64,000 nt of DNA, from NCBI GenBank assembly GCA_963989245.1, contig OZ022342.1:55575478-55639477 (forward strand). Reading direction: 5' to 3'. Made by a program: the position numbers and the translations under genes. Source of the DNA: Nansenia antarctica. Lineage: Eukaryota > Chordata > Actinopteri > Argentiniformes > Microstomatidae. Numbering within the stretch: the stretch's first letter is position 1; every line of letters begins with the position of its first letter. Below are positions 11,101 to 24,303 of this stretch, one piece after another. The notes beneath the pieces were generated by a model that worked only from the letters and a program-made list of their open reading frames with translations, was not told where the DNA came from and made no database searches.

Positions 11101-14100
11101 CTATAGGCAACAACAGCTCTCTGATTATTTATATTCCATATTCCCCTGTAGGATTAAGGGATGGTGGGTCTCACATCATTATGTCTCCACATTTCTATCA
11201 GGTGTGATGCTTACTTGGTAAGTTATTTTAAGGTCCATTTTAAGACTATAAATTAAGCAAACTGTATGGAAGGAGCATCCATGCATTATTGGTGTCATAT
11301 TGTAATTTTTTTAAATGTCCCTCAATTTGAAGGCTTTTTGTTGTCACTTCAATTGTGTTGCCTACAGAAAGGTAGTCTCCCAAGCAATTTGATTGATGAA
11401 TGCCGTTAGCTCACCTGTATGGGTTGTGTGTTTGTGTTTCTTCTCAAAGGCCAGAGGGGTCGATGTATCAGATGTTTAGAAGTCAGTTCCTTGCCTTCTC
11501 CATCTATCAGAGTAAGCATTTATAGTCTGTTTCCCCTTTTTTGTATAGCAACTGAAAGAACAATTCAAAATGTGAAATTTACAGTAAGGTATAAAATACA
11601 TCAGTATTTTTTAAAACCACATTGTAGCTTAACTTGTTATCAGTACATGATTGATTGTACTGTGATATGTGTCTAACAAATTGGTTAAAGTTCATCCATG
11701 TGTTTTTCAGGCTTTGTGCAGTTTCTCCAGTATTACTACCAGAGTGGCTGCTTATACAGGTTACGAGCTTTGGGGGAAAGAAATCAGTTGGATCTCACAG
11801 TGGGTAAGAAAGATCTCCCTTTCAGTTTGGGCAGTTTCATAGACAAGCTTTTTGGAAACAAGGTGTTTATATGATGTTGTTTTTTAATGCAGTGGGCCCT
11901 TGAACCACAAGTAGACTTGCAGCCAAATATATCCTCATCACAATTAGACTATTCTAGAAATAGGCTTACAGTATATACTGTTAGTAGTTGTTTCTGCTGA
12001 TTGGTGTGAGCTGATAGATTACACGCTGTCCATTTCACCCAGTTTTGCTCTAGATGATTCAGGTCCCTCTTGACATATATAGTGTTTAGCTGTAATTCTG
12101 CATATCTTATCTTATGGTGTGTTTTGTATAAAGATTAGCATAATCACAACTACAGCTTGTGTCTTACAGCATGTTAACGAGCAGATTTGACCCCCACCAG
12201 TAGAGTAATGATATATCTGATTTGCAGAGGGGTTCCAGTCATGGATGTGGAGGGGGCTCACCTTCCTCCTGCCATGTCTCTTCTTTGGTCATGTAAGTCA
12301 AACGCAGGACTGCAACACATCCAAAGCTTAGACTTGAACTTTATACCACTTTTATCTTCTGCTAAGGCAACTTAAAGATGCCTCACTTTATCAAGAGTGA
12401 AGAACAGAAACTCGAATGTAGAGCTACTCTAACTAGGGATGTCCCGATCCGATATTGATATCGCATATCGCCGCGATATTGGTCCTGAATGCTGGATCGC
12501 AGATCGCACCAGAAAAAAAATAGGCAGCGATCTGGGGCTCGCGATCCGGCATGTCACTCACGTGATGACAACAGTAGTAGTCAGTGGTCACGGGCATGAG
12601 AGTTGGCTAGTAGCTACCTGTGTGTAATGAGTCTGACAATGTCATGATGCTAGCTGGTGAAATCATAAACCATTTGCTTACGTAATTTTTCGGTTGTTTA
12701 CATAGTCTGAAACTACAGATGGTAAGCTTTCAAATGATGCGTCATACATTGAAATCGGAAAAAAATTCTAGACGACACAAGTATTTGAATGTTTGTTTGT
12801 ATCAATGTTTTGCTCAAGAATGGTGACTGCTAAAAACGCTGCTAACAGCTAGCGGCTAACGTTTCGTTCTTAAACGAAAGTATGTTTACAAGCCAGGTAT
12901 CACATACCGGTAGCCTCTGGCAACAGTGAATCCAACCCACAGATTATAAGTATTTAGTGATCGTTAAACTGTTGTATATTATATCAAGTGGTACTTAAAA
13001 ACTTAAAGTTGCCTGTTATGAAAAAAACGAAAAGCAGATAATGTTGACACCCCTTTAATTCTGCGACAGGTTTCTGGTCTCACCAGCAGCGTCACTAGGC
13101 TACACTTTTAAAAAGGGTGCTATAATTGATTTGCCATTTGTAAGAGAAGATAAATAGAATAAAAACATGAAGGCACTAAAACTAGAAATCAGACAGTAAC
13201 TCTGAATGCTGCAGTTTAAATTGTTTTAACTTTAAACCAGTTGGTCACTGAGTACTGCAGAGTACTGTTTTGTTGCTTGAATAAAGGCTGGCGGTCTTTA
13301 ATAGCCAATTGTTGTTGTGGACTATAAAGTATTTGTTATTATTCAGGAGTAAAACAATAAATACAAATTTTATTGATGATCAAATGATTGATATCGGTAT
13401 CGCAGATACCTGAAGCCCAGGTATCGGTATCGGTAGTGAAAAAATGGGATCGGGACATCCCTAACTCTAACCTTTCACCATTGACTTTGTTTCTTAATGT
13501 CTTAACGGAGAAACCGCAAAGGGGAAAAATAAGTTATACATGGTCAGTCAGGGAGTTAAAGCCCTTGTACAGTATGAGTATGAGGTCAGCTGTGGGGTCT
13601 GGATATGTGCCAGTCTGTTTCATAGATGGCAGTGACAAGTTATGGGGCAAGAGAGAGAGGAGAGGCAGTCAACTGGAGTATGTGAAAAGTTAACGCAAGG
13701 CAGATCATATTTCCTAATCGTATTCAAGCTATTGTAACACACAAGAGAAAATAACAACATCCTCAGGGTAAAACAGGTCTGCTGTTTATGCAAAGACACA
13801 CTTTGCAGAAGTGTGGGCAAGATGCCATGCTTGTGTTCTTAAAGCCTTATTCTTATCTCCTTTCTCCTCCACAGTTCTGGCAGCTGTACAATGCTGTGAC
13901 CCTGTTTCGGCTGGCAGGACACGAGGACTGCAAGGAGTGGCAGGTAAGGATAGAAACACTACTCCCAACCCTCCGCTAATCACCAGTTCTGCTCATCCTG
14001 AATTAAGGATGCACAAGTACACACCAGATATGTGTGCTCTTATTGTCTGTGGTGGTGCTAATCTTCATAAGATCGTGTTTTCCGTGACGCCTTGAATTTA

Positions 14101-14281
14101 ACCTTGACATGTAGAATCATGTTATCACAGGTGTGTCATTTTGATCTGTGATTATTCCTTTCAGGTATTTATGCTGGGGCTGACATTTCTCGTCCTGTTC
14201 CTGGGGAATTTTCTCACTACGTTAAAAGTTGTTCACCAGAAGTACGAGAAAAACAAAGCGAAGGTGCAGAAGACAGACTGA
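8179..14281 (+). CDS. tmem120b: Transmembrane protein 120B
   Basis: Twelve exons encode 338 residues (human 339): 8179-8241, 9616-9734, 10039-10155, 10264-10323, 10556-10651, 10970-11059, 11152-11217, 11450-11511, 11711-11803, 12228-12292, 13875-13943 and 14165-14281. All are GT-AG and in phase. An N-terminal coiled coil (EWEEIDQEYQQLQ, KVYRQKLDEL) is followed by VFFDMEAYLPKKNGLYLNL, the six-helix membrane domain (FNFLLVWYYCTLTIRES, GWWVSHHYVSTFLSG, LTFLLPCLFFGHFWQLYN) and a lysine-rich tail. TMEM120 proteins are nuclear-envelope and ER membrane proteins linked to fat-cell differentiation. Their fold resembles the fatty-acid elongase ELOVL and binds coenzyme A; catalysis is unproven. Neighbours morn3 and rhof match human order. 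TMEM120A was considered, but synteny selects B. Confidence 0.95.
8352..9138. repeat. Minisatellite in tmem120b intron 1
   Basis: A tandem array with the basic unit GTGTCTGGGGCTAGCTGGTC followed by TGCTCT, about 26-33 bases long with variable insertions of TGTGTC. It repeats roughly 25-30 times over about 0.8 kb. Single-base variants (CTAGTT, CTAGCTT, CTCGGT) mark blocks of copies that have been duplicated together. It begins about 110 bases after the exon 1 donor. Confidence 0.9.
12434..13463. mobile_element. Non-autonomous hAT transposon with intact ends
   Basis: The 1,030-base element has 17-base terminal inverted repeats (TAGGGATGTCCCGATCC at the left, its complement at the right). It is flanked by a perfect 8-base target duplication, ACTCTAAC, at 12426-12433 and 13464-13471. 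An 8-base duplication and such ends define the hAT superfamily. Subterminal copies of GGTATCG/ATATCG occur near both ends. No transposase frame is left. It sits in tmem120b intron 10, between exons ending 12292 and starting 13875. Confidence 0.92.
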
Positions 14282-14816
14282 GGAAGAGACAGCTCACACT
14301 CCCAAGTGGCCAGTAACATTAAAACAGAAGGGCACTATGACGCGCACAATCGATGGAAAGATAGACCGTGGAGGGTTTGTGCCAGGATGAGCCAGAGCAG
14401 AGGCCCAATGTGTCTCTCGGAACCTTGATGACAGCAGCGACATTCAGCCAAGGCTATTGGTTAATGGGCTTTTGTTTCCGATTACTTTTTGGTCGTCTTT
14501 GCTACATGCAATCACAACACGCGGTGGCTTTCACATGACGGACAAACCACTGAAATCCATTTTGAGTCTGTGTATTTAGAATGATTGTTGGACAGACTGC
14601 GATTCATTTGAGTGTTTGTGCTGTATGTTTGCGTCGGTGCATGAACATGTACACAGAGAGCCGTTCTTCAAATGATATGCAACTCAACGAAGGCAGGTAG
14701 CATTAGGTCATAGGAAAAGAGTAGTCTGCCTACAAAGACCGAAGTCTGTATGGTCATGTGAATATTTCTGCACTGTTGTGTTTTGGTAGTGGTCCAACTA
14801 TCTCTGGGTATGACGT

Positions 14817-15162
14817 ATGTGACAGCAGCTGGTGAAACCAGGAACAAGTCGGCAACTGACGGACGTACAGACTTTTATTCAAAAAAATGTAAATACATTT
14901 CAACATGAAATGAATGTATGTTGAAAATCAATGATACACTCGCTAGTCAAGCCAAAATATGCAATGCAATGGATTCGGTGAGTAATCCCCACTACTACAT
15001 AGTTAGTGTAGAGTAGTGGGGATTACTTACTGAATCCATTGCATTGCAATGTTTTGGCTTGACTAGCGAGTGTGTCATTGATTTTCAACAACGTTTCAGT
15101 TGTTGAATAAACATTTCGATTGGTTGGCAACTTGTTCCCGGTTTCACCATCTGCTGTCACAT
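14817..15162. repeat. Long imperfect inverted repeat in the tmem120b 3'UTR
   Basis: The arm beginning ATGTGACAGCAGCTGGTGAA at 14817 is mirrored by TTTCACCATCTGCTGTCACAT ending at 15162. The inner 75 or so bases on each side (14920-14998 and 15013-15089) are nearly perfect complements, including ACACTCGCTAGTCAAGCC and GTAATCCCCACTAC, around a loop of about 14 bases. The outer arms pair with gaps. No target duplication was seen, so this may be an old palindromic element or a local inverted duplication. Confidence 0.85.
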
Positions 15163-16440
15163 ATTCTAAAACATCCTAGGCACTGCCATTTGTTCAGTCA
15201 TTTACAACCGTCTTTTTTAACTAACATGTTTTTTCAGTATGCATTGAGCTTAACATGTATTTCACCCAGTGTGCTGTTGAACGTAAATCTGTGTGCTCTT
15301 TGGATATTGACACGCATATATTGATGTGGGTCCACACATCTAACTAAAGGCTTCTCATTTCAGCACATAATCAGGACTCATAATGGACACTTACTCATTT
15401 TAACAGATCTATTGTACTCCTGCAATTAGGTTGAATTGGCAGCCATATTGTACTCTGCTGCTCTATTTTAATGATTAAGTCAGGTTTTGAGTATGCAACA
15501 GTCCTGTCTAATGGTCGAAACCTTGCTTATCTGAGTGGCTGGTGCTGTAACCCGTCTTAGACACAGTGACTTGGTGATGGATGTGTCCACGGAGTCCTCT
15601 GATCACAGAAAAGTTTGGCTTTTCAGAAATCTGGAATCTAGTCCAAAATGATAACATTAGGAAGAGTTATTTTGGAAACTTGTCCAGATTATGTGGCGCA
15701 TAACATGTTGGTTGTTTGATTTAATCTTGGTCACACTTTACTGTAAAAGTCCACTAGTCTATATTATATAGAATGCTGCTATGAGCACTGGTACTGTGAT
15801 AAACTGTTGAGGAATAATGTCAAGCAAAAGTGTGCTGGATTAGTGTGAGATTTATTGTAATGCATCAAATCAGAAATATGGCCAAATTTCATGAGTTCCA
15901 CTTCAATATCATTCAATAACATTGACATATCATATTTGTACTGTAGTATTAGATGTGAATTTTGAACAAATGAATTGATTTGAATAATGTCAGTACATTG
16001 AGGCAGCCAGGGCCTAATGCCTTATCTCTCCCTGTAGCTTGTCACAATTGTTTGTTTGTTTAGCATTTTTGTTCCATTTTGAATCAAATGTCCTGTTTAG
16101 TTATTGAGAAAATGTGATGTCTTGGAATCATGTCATAGTTTGTCTTGTGTTCATGTCATAAATGCATTCTGGTCTTGAAGGGAACCACTTTTTTGTTTTC
16201 ACTTGAGGGCATAATCTAAAGCATGTTATTGACTATTACACCAAAATGTTACATTTTGTAACTTTAGAGCCACCACAACGCACAACCTACCCTGTTTTCC
16301 TCATGTAGTGTGATAGTGATGTCATGTTCATGCCTTGATTGTCCCATCATAAGACTGTAACCTGTGCCTGAACATGCTCAACAAGTTATTTCATTTATAA
16401 CAAGTTCAGTCTCTCACTATGTGTACATTGCTGTAAGACA

Positions 16441-16446
16441 AATAAA
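16441..16446 (+). terminator. Probable poly(A) signal of tmem120b
   Basis: AATAAA, the canonical polyadenylation hexamer, lies about 2.16 kb after the stop codon. It is the first strong candidate followed by a T-rich stretch (GTCTTTTTTATC). Confidence 0.5.
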
Positions 16447-18704
16447 ACATTTGATTTAAGATCGATCTGTCTTTTTTATCATGCTGGTGGGGTGAAAACT
16501 GTATATGCCACATTCATGCCATATATTTGTTGCCTCTCCCCCTCAGGTGGATACTAGTTACATACATGATTTGCTAGATGCTTCTGCTTAGCAAATAAAT
16601 TATACCACAACCAATTAATCTAATTACACATTATATTTGCCTATGAACTGGTCTCTTAATCAAGACGAATCGATTGAGGACACCTTGCTTTGCCATGGAA
16701 TATTTCAGAGCAACCACCACTAGTGGGCACTGTCACTAAGCATTGGTGGGCTGCTCCACATCTGCTTAGCTTAGAGAAAAGAGAAACCAAGTTTATTCCG
16801 ATGTGTTGTGTAAGTCATAAATAAGGGTGGAGTTTAACTGTTAACTTACTCATACCAGGGAACTAGTAGCTTCTGCCTTCTTTGCAAAGCTATTTATTAT
16901 CAATAACATGTCCTGACAAGGACAGGTCAGAGGTAGCAGCCTGGTCAGTAGGCCAACAGTAAACAAAGACAAGTACACTGTATTCAGGTCATGGAAAATG
17001 GTTAACCAGCATAAGTAGGTAAACTGACACTTATTAGTTATCACCCCCAGCAGATTTGTGGAAAGGATTAATTTATCTGAAAGCACATTGGTCTCCAGTC
17101 ATTACACCTTGTGTGTTAAAGGATGTTTTCCCTGAATTGATATTGAGGCTGCTGTACCATCTGAACGCTATGCAAATGCCTCATGTGTAAAGTGTTGGTG
17201 ATGACACTGTACATTTCCACCCTCCTTTGTGTGACTGCTGTCTTCGCAGAAATTGCTGTCTTCGCAGGCTCTATGCTTGTTGCTTGGTCCTAGGACATTT
17301 GGACAGGTCAGAAGTTGTGTATCTTTTGAAACTGATACAGTATATACCTTAGCCCAAGGTTACAGAGCTAATAAGCTTGGTTATTCTAAATCAAGACCAT
17401 ATCATTTTCCACTTGCCTGTGTCGATTGTCTAAGTAAGGCAAATAAACCTTTTTAAAGCTCTCCCGTCTGGGGAGAACATCAGTGCATGTGCATGCCATA
17501 CTCGTGTAGTATATTATGGGACACACACACACATAAACTGTATAGAATGTATAAACTGTATAGTTTGCCTTTTGCTATAAGGATCCTCCTGACAAGGGGG
17601 TTTTATGACTCCATATGCTCAGGATACTGTCCTTATATGGACATCTGAGGAATGACTTCCTGTGAATCTGCCCTAAACCTTTGACCTGGAATAACATTAG
17701 CCCAAAGTGACATCATATGTGGGTGTCCTTCTTTCACACCTGGGTCATCTCTACAGTAAAGGTGATAGGCTATTATTTGAAACTGTATTTACATATCATT
17801 GTTCACAAATAGGGGCATAGGGCCAGGGGGCCAGTCTCTCTCACATTCCAGCAACCTCTCCTCACCTCAGCCAGCTCCTCACCAGCAGCATCAGCTACCT
17901 TCACTGTATTTCTGTAACCATTTTTCCTGTTTAATAAATAGTCTTAGAATTCAGACGTTTACTCGTGATCTATCTCAAACAAGTTACTTGAGTTAAGGAA
18001 CAACACTCACACTCTTGTTGCAGCAATAAAGGCCACGCAGCACATCTCTACTCAACTTGTAATCTGTACCTCACTCCTCTGAAGAATTCCCTACAATATA
18101 AATTAAGAGACGATTTTCTGAATAACTTTAAGCATTGGTTAGACTTCATTGTTTCAAGGTTGACAGTTGACATTCTGTGATAAAATACAGCTCATTCTAT
18201 CATTATTGAAACATTGGAGAGATAAGGAAGCATTCATGGAGAAATTGCAAAAGGCCAGCTTTGAGTATGAATCAAAATTCTTTATAAAAGGAAAAAGTTC
18301 AGTAGTAAAAAGAAAAGAAAAGAAAAGGCCTTCAATGCTTCCCTTTAGGCATAAAATAGCTGTATCATATGCCTGCATACTGCATACGGCTAGCCTAGGC
18401 CTAAGAGAAGGTAAACACGTAGAATGTTATTTATACAACTGTAATCCAAAACAAAAGTTTCACCCCGGAGAGTCCAGTGTTCAGTTTCATTGTCCAGATC
18501 AGAGAGGTTTTTCAATTGCTTTTCCTGTTCAGGCCATTGAACATCCAAACCTATTGGTATGCAGTACTGTATACTATAACATTAAAATGGACAAGCAGCA
18601 GATGGTATAACTTTGGCATGAAAGAGCACTGGTGCTCCCCTGTACCCACTGTCAGTGGACTTGGAATCCTCTGTCCTTTTACAGTACCACAACAAGGTTA
18701 CAGG

Positions 18705-21700
18705 TCACAGGACGACACAATGCCTCTTCTTCTTACGGTGTCTAGCTTTGCGTTTGGATGCCAGGGCTTTTTTGGCAGCTTCTTTGAAAATGTCCTCCAC
18801 ATTCTCCCGGTATTTAGCTGAACACTCCAGGTAAATCTCAGCGCTCATCTGCCGCCTGGTCTCCTCACCCTGCAAACCCAAAAACACAACATTCAGTGGA
18901 TGACATGATAAAAATGGGAGGCTAGTGAACATGGCATTAATTCAGATAGAATTAAATGTTTTGGATTTTTTTTTTAAGGAAACATTATATGTTTAAAATT
19001 TAAATTAAATTAAAAAGTATATAAATACTATATAAATATGCTCAAAAGTAAACTGGTAAAATGGTTAATGTCCCAGCTGCACCCCCTGTTGAGAAACCCT
19101 GTCATAAGTTTTTCCCTAACCTGTATATAAGTGATAGGAGCCTGATCCATGGCTTTGAGCTTCCTTGTGCGCTCCTTATCCTTCCTCAGATCAGTCTTAC
19201 AGCCAATCAGGACGACGGGAACGTCACGACAGAAATGGTTAACTTCTGGGTACCACTGAGTGAGACAGCAATGCACAGGTATACAGATAGGTTACACATA
19301 CCAAGCGTCAAATGTCACATAAAACCACACATGAATTTGAGTGTTACTCTCTCTACATTTACATTACAGTACATTATCTACCCTATACTGTACTTGTACA
19401 ATGTTTACAGAACTTAAGCACACTGTATATACTGGGTTTCAGTGACTGGGGAGGCTGGTGGGGGCAGAAATCGGAGGACAGGCTCATTGTAATGCATGTA
19501 ATGGAATGTGGAATGGTATCAAACACGATTTTGGCCACCACCATCCTCCCCTGGACAGAGCCCACAAGCAACTGCAATCAACACCACTCTGCTCTAGCCT
19601 GAACCACAACACAAACAACAAGGTTCAACAATGACTGGATGAAGACTGATGGGTTCAGAAATAGGTTCTCATTGATGAGTTATTTGGTTTTGGTCAACCT
19701 CCACTAGCTACCTCACACACCCATTGGCTCCACGCAAAGGCGTGTTTCTTTTGTGTTCAACCCCCGTCCCTTGCTGTGGTGTTGTATGCTTACAATGTCT
19801 CACTTTGACTACATTCCCCCTCGTCTTTATCCGACTGTTTGCATTCATACCACTCTATTGACATTTCACTGCTCAGTGAGGGAGTGTTCCAGCACAGTCC
19901 CAGTTTGTTTTTCAGGCAGACCCACTAGGGTTGAAGGTCATGTGCACTGACTGAGTCACATAGAATGTACACACAGTCATATTGAAGTCAATCATTATTC
20001 AAGCTAAATTCCTGCCATGACGTCAAACCAGATACTACTGATAAGCAGAGATCACAATCCCTTTCCCACCTCTCTGTGTGGATATGTGTAGTGCAAACAA
20101 AGCTCACTAAATCAAGCTCAAAGTAATGTTGCACAGTACTGCTGAGATTGTAGCAGAACTCGCAGCCCTGTAAAATTCACCCTGTTGTTAGTTGCTGTGT
20201 ATGTAGCTGTTATTGTGGGGTAGAATTAGAATGTGCTCCTTAATATCGGCTACACTGTTATTAAATACATGAATAAAACACATATTAAAGGCAGTTTATA
20301 TGTATATTATGGAGTCTACCTTGATTAGGACATTTTCAAAACTGGTAGGGTTGGTCACGTCATAGCAGACTATTACAAGGTTGGCATTCTGGTAGGAGAG
20401 TGGCCTCAAACGATCATAGTCATCTTGGCCTGAAAAAGAGACACAAAAACACACACATTCACTTGTTTGCTGATTAAATAACTTCGAAGAGGGGGACAAA
20501 GGTACCCAAATATTAGATCCACTGGGAGCTAAAAAGGGTAGATATATGAAAGGGTGGGTCCCAATTTCAAATAGAGAAGTTGTGTCATTATACCAGTTCT
20601 GTTTTTCGAATAGCAACATCTGATCATGGAGCAAGCTGAAACACAGCCATACATGTATGCTGAGGGTGAGGTATAAAACCACATCCTGGCTTTAACTTCC
20701 TTTTCCTGTGAAATATGAGGGCCGTGGCGGCAGTTAGGCAAAGATAAGCCGTCAACTCATAGTGGAGACATTGCATGTCATGGGGTTTTCCTAGAAACAC
20801 AATAATAAGCCATTTATATCTACAGTTGTACATTTGAGCTCAGTGATAGTATTCATGTTATTCTTCCAATGTAAGGCACTGTAGTTGTAGGACTACTAAT
20901 GTGATCTAACATAAGCCTCCAACTGACACTTCTTCCTCAAATATAACTCAACTAAATATAATCAGTGGAAATAAACCATTGGTATTTGCAATTAAGTCAA
21001 TAAAACACTGATGTTCAATATGTAAAGATTGACCTATTTGAGCTGATCATTTTCAATTGAATTGACATTGTCTAGTTGTAAGTAAAACAATACAAAAATA
21101 AACACACTTGTGATAACCACAGATGCAGTGTTTCTTTTTAGATCTGCCTATACCACATCCTCTGGCACAGCAGCTTGCAGAAACACTTCTGCAATAACAT
21201 TCTAACACTGCACAGTGAGTCCAAAGTCATTCTCATAGTTGGTGAACATGACATTATTTTTGCACTGTGATGTTAAGCGGTTAGTCTTACTACACTTATG
21301 GAATAAGGGCTGGTTCCATTATTCCACTTGTGTAATAGCATGTGAATACAATGGTTTTACTGCAGAAATTACAGCTATACTCATGTTGTATAAATACATT
21401 GTTTGTCCTCTATCAGTACTTTGACCTCTGACACAATTCTACCTTCTTTATCTGATCAAAACAGAATCAAAATGCCTCTAATCAGACATGACAGGTGATG
21501 CTGGCTGTTACTCCACACTCACAGGCCAAGCTCCACACCCTTATTTCTTTCACATTCCTGTACATTGGGTTGGAGCTTAGCCATGGCTTTGAAAAAGATA
21601 ATGATCACTAATAACCATGTTTAAAGAACTAATCACTAATAATCATGTTTAAGGAACCTTACCAGCTGTGTCGTAGAGGTTGAGCAGGATTTCTTTCCCT

Positions 21701-22269
21701 CCATAAGAGACTGTTGTGACGTATTTTTCAAACACAGACGGGGCATACTTCTGTTTTAAATAAATCATAAAGAATTCAGTCTTTCAATCATTTAGCATTT
21801 CATCAATATAATACTCTAAATACATACATATGGAACATTAGTTTATACTATAGAATGTATCAAAAAATGTAAAGTATTTTGTTCTCAACACATGATGAGT
21901 AGGATAGGCCTACCATAACTGTAATCAATGTTGTTTCAAGGTATCATATTTTAATACATATTTAGAATATTTGTTTTAATACAATGTTACAAAAAAAATA
22001 TTTGTGGGCGGTAGAAAGTTAATTCACTGAAAGTTGGCAGACAATATGATTATGGTTATCATATCGATACTTCCTTGTTGTAATTATCCAAGAGATCTCA
22101 ATGGACACCACTATCATCTTTTGTTTCTCCTTACCTCTGGAAAGTCTCCTTTTGCATACACCATTAGAAGAGATGTTTTCCCACACCCTCCGTCGCCCAC
22201 AATAACAATTTTGAGTTCTTCTCCCTTTCTAGCATTGCCATTGTTTGTCACTGAGCCGTTTTGTGTCAT
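18705..22269 (-). CDS. rhof: Rho family GTPase RhoF (Rif)
   Basis: Five minus-strand exons (22135-22269, 21663-21750, 20320-20429, 19121-19255, 18705-18869) encode 210 residues; human RHOF has 211. The P-loop is GDGGCGKT (residues 25-32), with DTAGQDDYDRLRPLSYQN for switch II, GCKTDLRKD for base recognition and ECSAKYRENVEDIF for the G5 region. The Rho-specific insert is present, then a basic tail KRKARHRKKKRH and the CAAX box CVVL, which predicts geranylgeranylation. RhoF drives filopodia and stress-fibre formation through diaphanous formins. The ATG at 22269 was chosen because the 16 preceding in-frame codons have only a TTG start; a short variable N-terminus (MTQNGSVTNNGNARKG) before the G domain fits the family. 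Synteny between tmem120b and setd1b matches human. Confidence 0.95.
19440..19585. repeat. Diverged interspersed repeat of a type common in salmonid/pike genomes
   Basis: GGGGAGGCTGGTGGGGGCAG, then GGAGGACAGGCTCATTGTAA and GGTATCAAACACG, resembles from memory a short palindromic DNA element abundant in salmonids. The right part (CCACCATCCTCCCCTGG) is partly complementary to the left end, as in that family. It sits in a rhof intron. The family assignment needs a library comparison. Confidence 0.45.
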
Positions 22270-22690
22270 ATCTCCTCCGTTAGGGTCCAACAGGCCGGCG
22301 TCATACAGAAGTAACAATCAGTTCCTCCGAAGTGAGAGAAGAAGACACATGGCAGTGGCAGAAGGATTCACCGGGAGAAATGGATCATCACTTCTCTAAG
22401 TGAGAGTTCACAAAACAGAGGAACAAACCAAGCTCGCAATAACCAGGTGTCTCAGTCTGTTCACCCCTTCCTCTTCCTCTCAGACATCAATTCTTTCCTA
22501 CTGGCCCTGAATGCTCCTCTCCTCTTGCCCTCATCATTCTCTCCACCGGAAGTTTCTGTGCTGTAAGGCTCAGTCATACGTAGAGCACAAGTCTGGCTGC
22601 TCTCTCCCTCCTTCCTCCCTAGTCATCTTGCCTGTCTCATCACCTCACTGGGCGTGGGCTCATTCTGAGGCACTGCCTCCATCTAGAGCA

Positions 22691-22721
<31 letters not shown>

Positions 22722-24184
22722 TCCTCCCTCTCAGAATGGCAAAATAAATCAATGATGATCTGAGGAGTGCCGCTGCACTGTGATCAACTCAACACCATTC
22801 CCACGGGAGAGGGGGTCAGGGATCACAGGCAAGTCTTGGCCATCAACTCCATTGATTCGCACCTATGAGGCTCCAATTCTCTATTATGAGTCCCTTTGGA
22901 TGCTCAGGGGCCCAGAACATACCTTTAACTATACTTTGTGTTAATGTGTGTACAGTACCTCCCCACAGGTTCTATACTAGGCCTTTATTTGTCAAAAGTG
23001 TGACCCTATGGCACTGTTCAGCATCTCTACAATGACCCCTTTTCTGAGAGATGTCAGATGATGACTTCTCACGTCTTTTGCAACATTTGATTTTTAACTC
23101 AATTACATATCAAGACAACATAAGGCAGATTCATATGTGGTTTTATTCCAATTGAATTTGCATTAATTTAACATACATTCATGCAAAATACATATCAAAA
23201 TATAACTGAGCCAACTAGCAATTAAAGAAATTATTAAACATGTTGTGAAACAATCTCTTCAATCAAGTGCTTCATTGCCACCTAGAGGAATGCCATCAAA
23301 GCATTTCAAGGAAATACATGACAATGTAGGCCTATATATTCACAACAATATGGAACTATCAAAACATGTAAACATTACATATTTGTTTGAAATCATTGAT
23401 AATATTGAAACAGCATGCACTTTAATGGCGAATAAAACGCATTCTGAGCATAACACCACAGCATAGGCCCATCAGTGGCATGCACATTATTACAATTGAC
23501 AATGCATAAAAATAAATAAAAATAAAATTAAAAAAAATATTCAGAATCTACAGGGTTCCATGATGTATTTGCCAATAATAATAACAATAACCTTTTTATA
23601 GCACGTTTTAGACGGTTGTTACAAAGCAATTCACATAAACATTTTTTTTTAGGGTTATGAATAACAAACTTTAAATACAGGTGAAAAACTATAGTGAGTT
23701 ATAAGAGGCATAAAGGGTTAAACAAATACAAGCCAATTACAATACAATTAAAAATTATGAGTGGTACAACTGAAATCTAGTATTACAGGGAGTGTTTCGT
23801 CAATATCATTTTATAAGGGGGGGGGGGGTGTAAAGGGAATCAACTAGCCGTTTATTATGCGACACCATTTTTATTTAATTTTCTACATAATTTTCCCGTA
23901 ATCTAAAATTAAACGCAGCCAATGCATTGTGGTTTCGTATAATAACAGAAAGGAACGGGAGCATTATATTGCCTCCCTAATCGTATTCTATCCCATGTGA
24001 CGAAAGTCCTGATTAGGAAAGCTGTAATACGATTAAAACAAAATACTTTATGATTAATCAGCTAAAGAAACAATGGGCATAGCCTATCACAAGCAATTGG
24101 ATGACTATTACTTGTTTTGAAAACGGCAAAGCCTTTATCGAAGAAGCTAAATCAGTTTATTCCGAAATTGAGAGTCTATACAAT

Positions 24185-24303
24185 GGCCGGTTTCAAAGAC
24201 TTAAACCTAGTCATGGACTAAATCACACTTTCAATGTCAAATCTCAATTGAAGATGTTTTTTAGTCTAAGATTAGGTTTAAGCCTTGTCTGTGAAACCAG
24301 CCC
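24185..24303. mobile_element. Palindromic MITE, copy 1 of the GGTTTCA..TGAAACC family
   Basis: The left end GGCCGGTTTCAAAGACTTAA is answered on the right by TTAAGCCTTGTCTGTGAAACC. The interior (CTAGTCATGGACTAAATCAC, TTTAGTCTAAGATTAGG) also folds back. A second copy with the same ends is at 50373-50498, which establishes this as a dispersed repeat. No clear target duplication was found. Confidence 0.7.

Larger units (their letters stand above)
14282..18704. other. tmem120b 3'UTR and convergent gap to rhof
   Basis: The tmem120b 3'UTR probably runs to the AATAAA at 16441-16446, about 2.2 kb, and contains the long fold-back at 14817-15162. From there to the rhof stop codon the sequence is A-T-rich and should include the rhof 3'UTR on the minus strand. 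A plus-strand open frame of 147 codons at 18167-18610 has no recognisable domain and is treated as chance. Confidence 0.6.

Noticed and set aside
18167..18610. 147-codon plus-strand frame downstream of rhof
   Set aside because: No recognisable domain, start context or splice partners. It is A-T-rich, lysine-rich in its first half and antisense to the probable rhof 3'UTR.
22270..22317. Extended rhof N-terminus (LLLYDAGLLDPNGGD)
   Set aside because: It opens at TTG. The ATG at 22269 gives the length expected of RHOF and there is no in-frame upstream ATG in this stretch.
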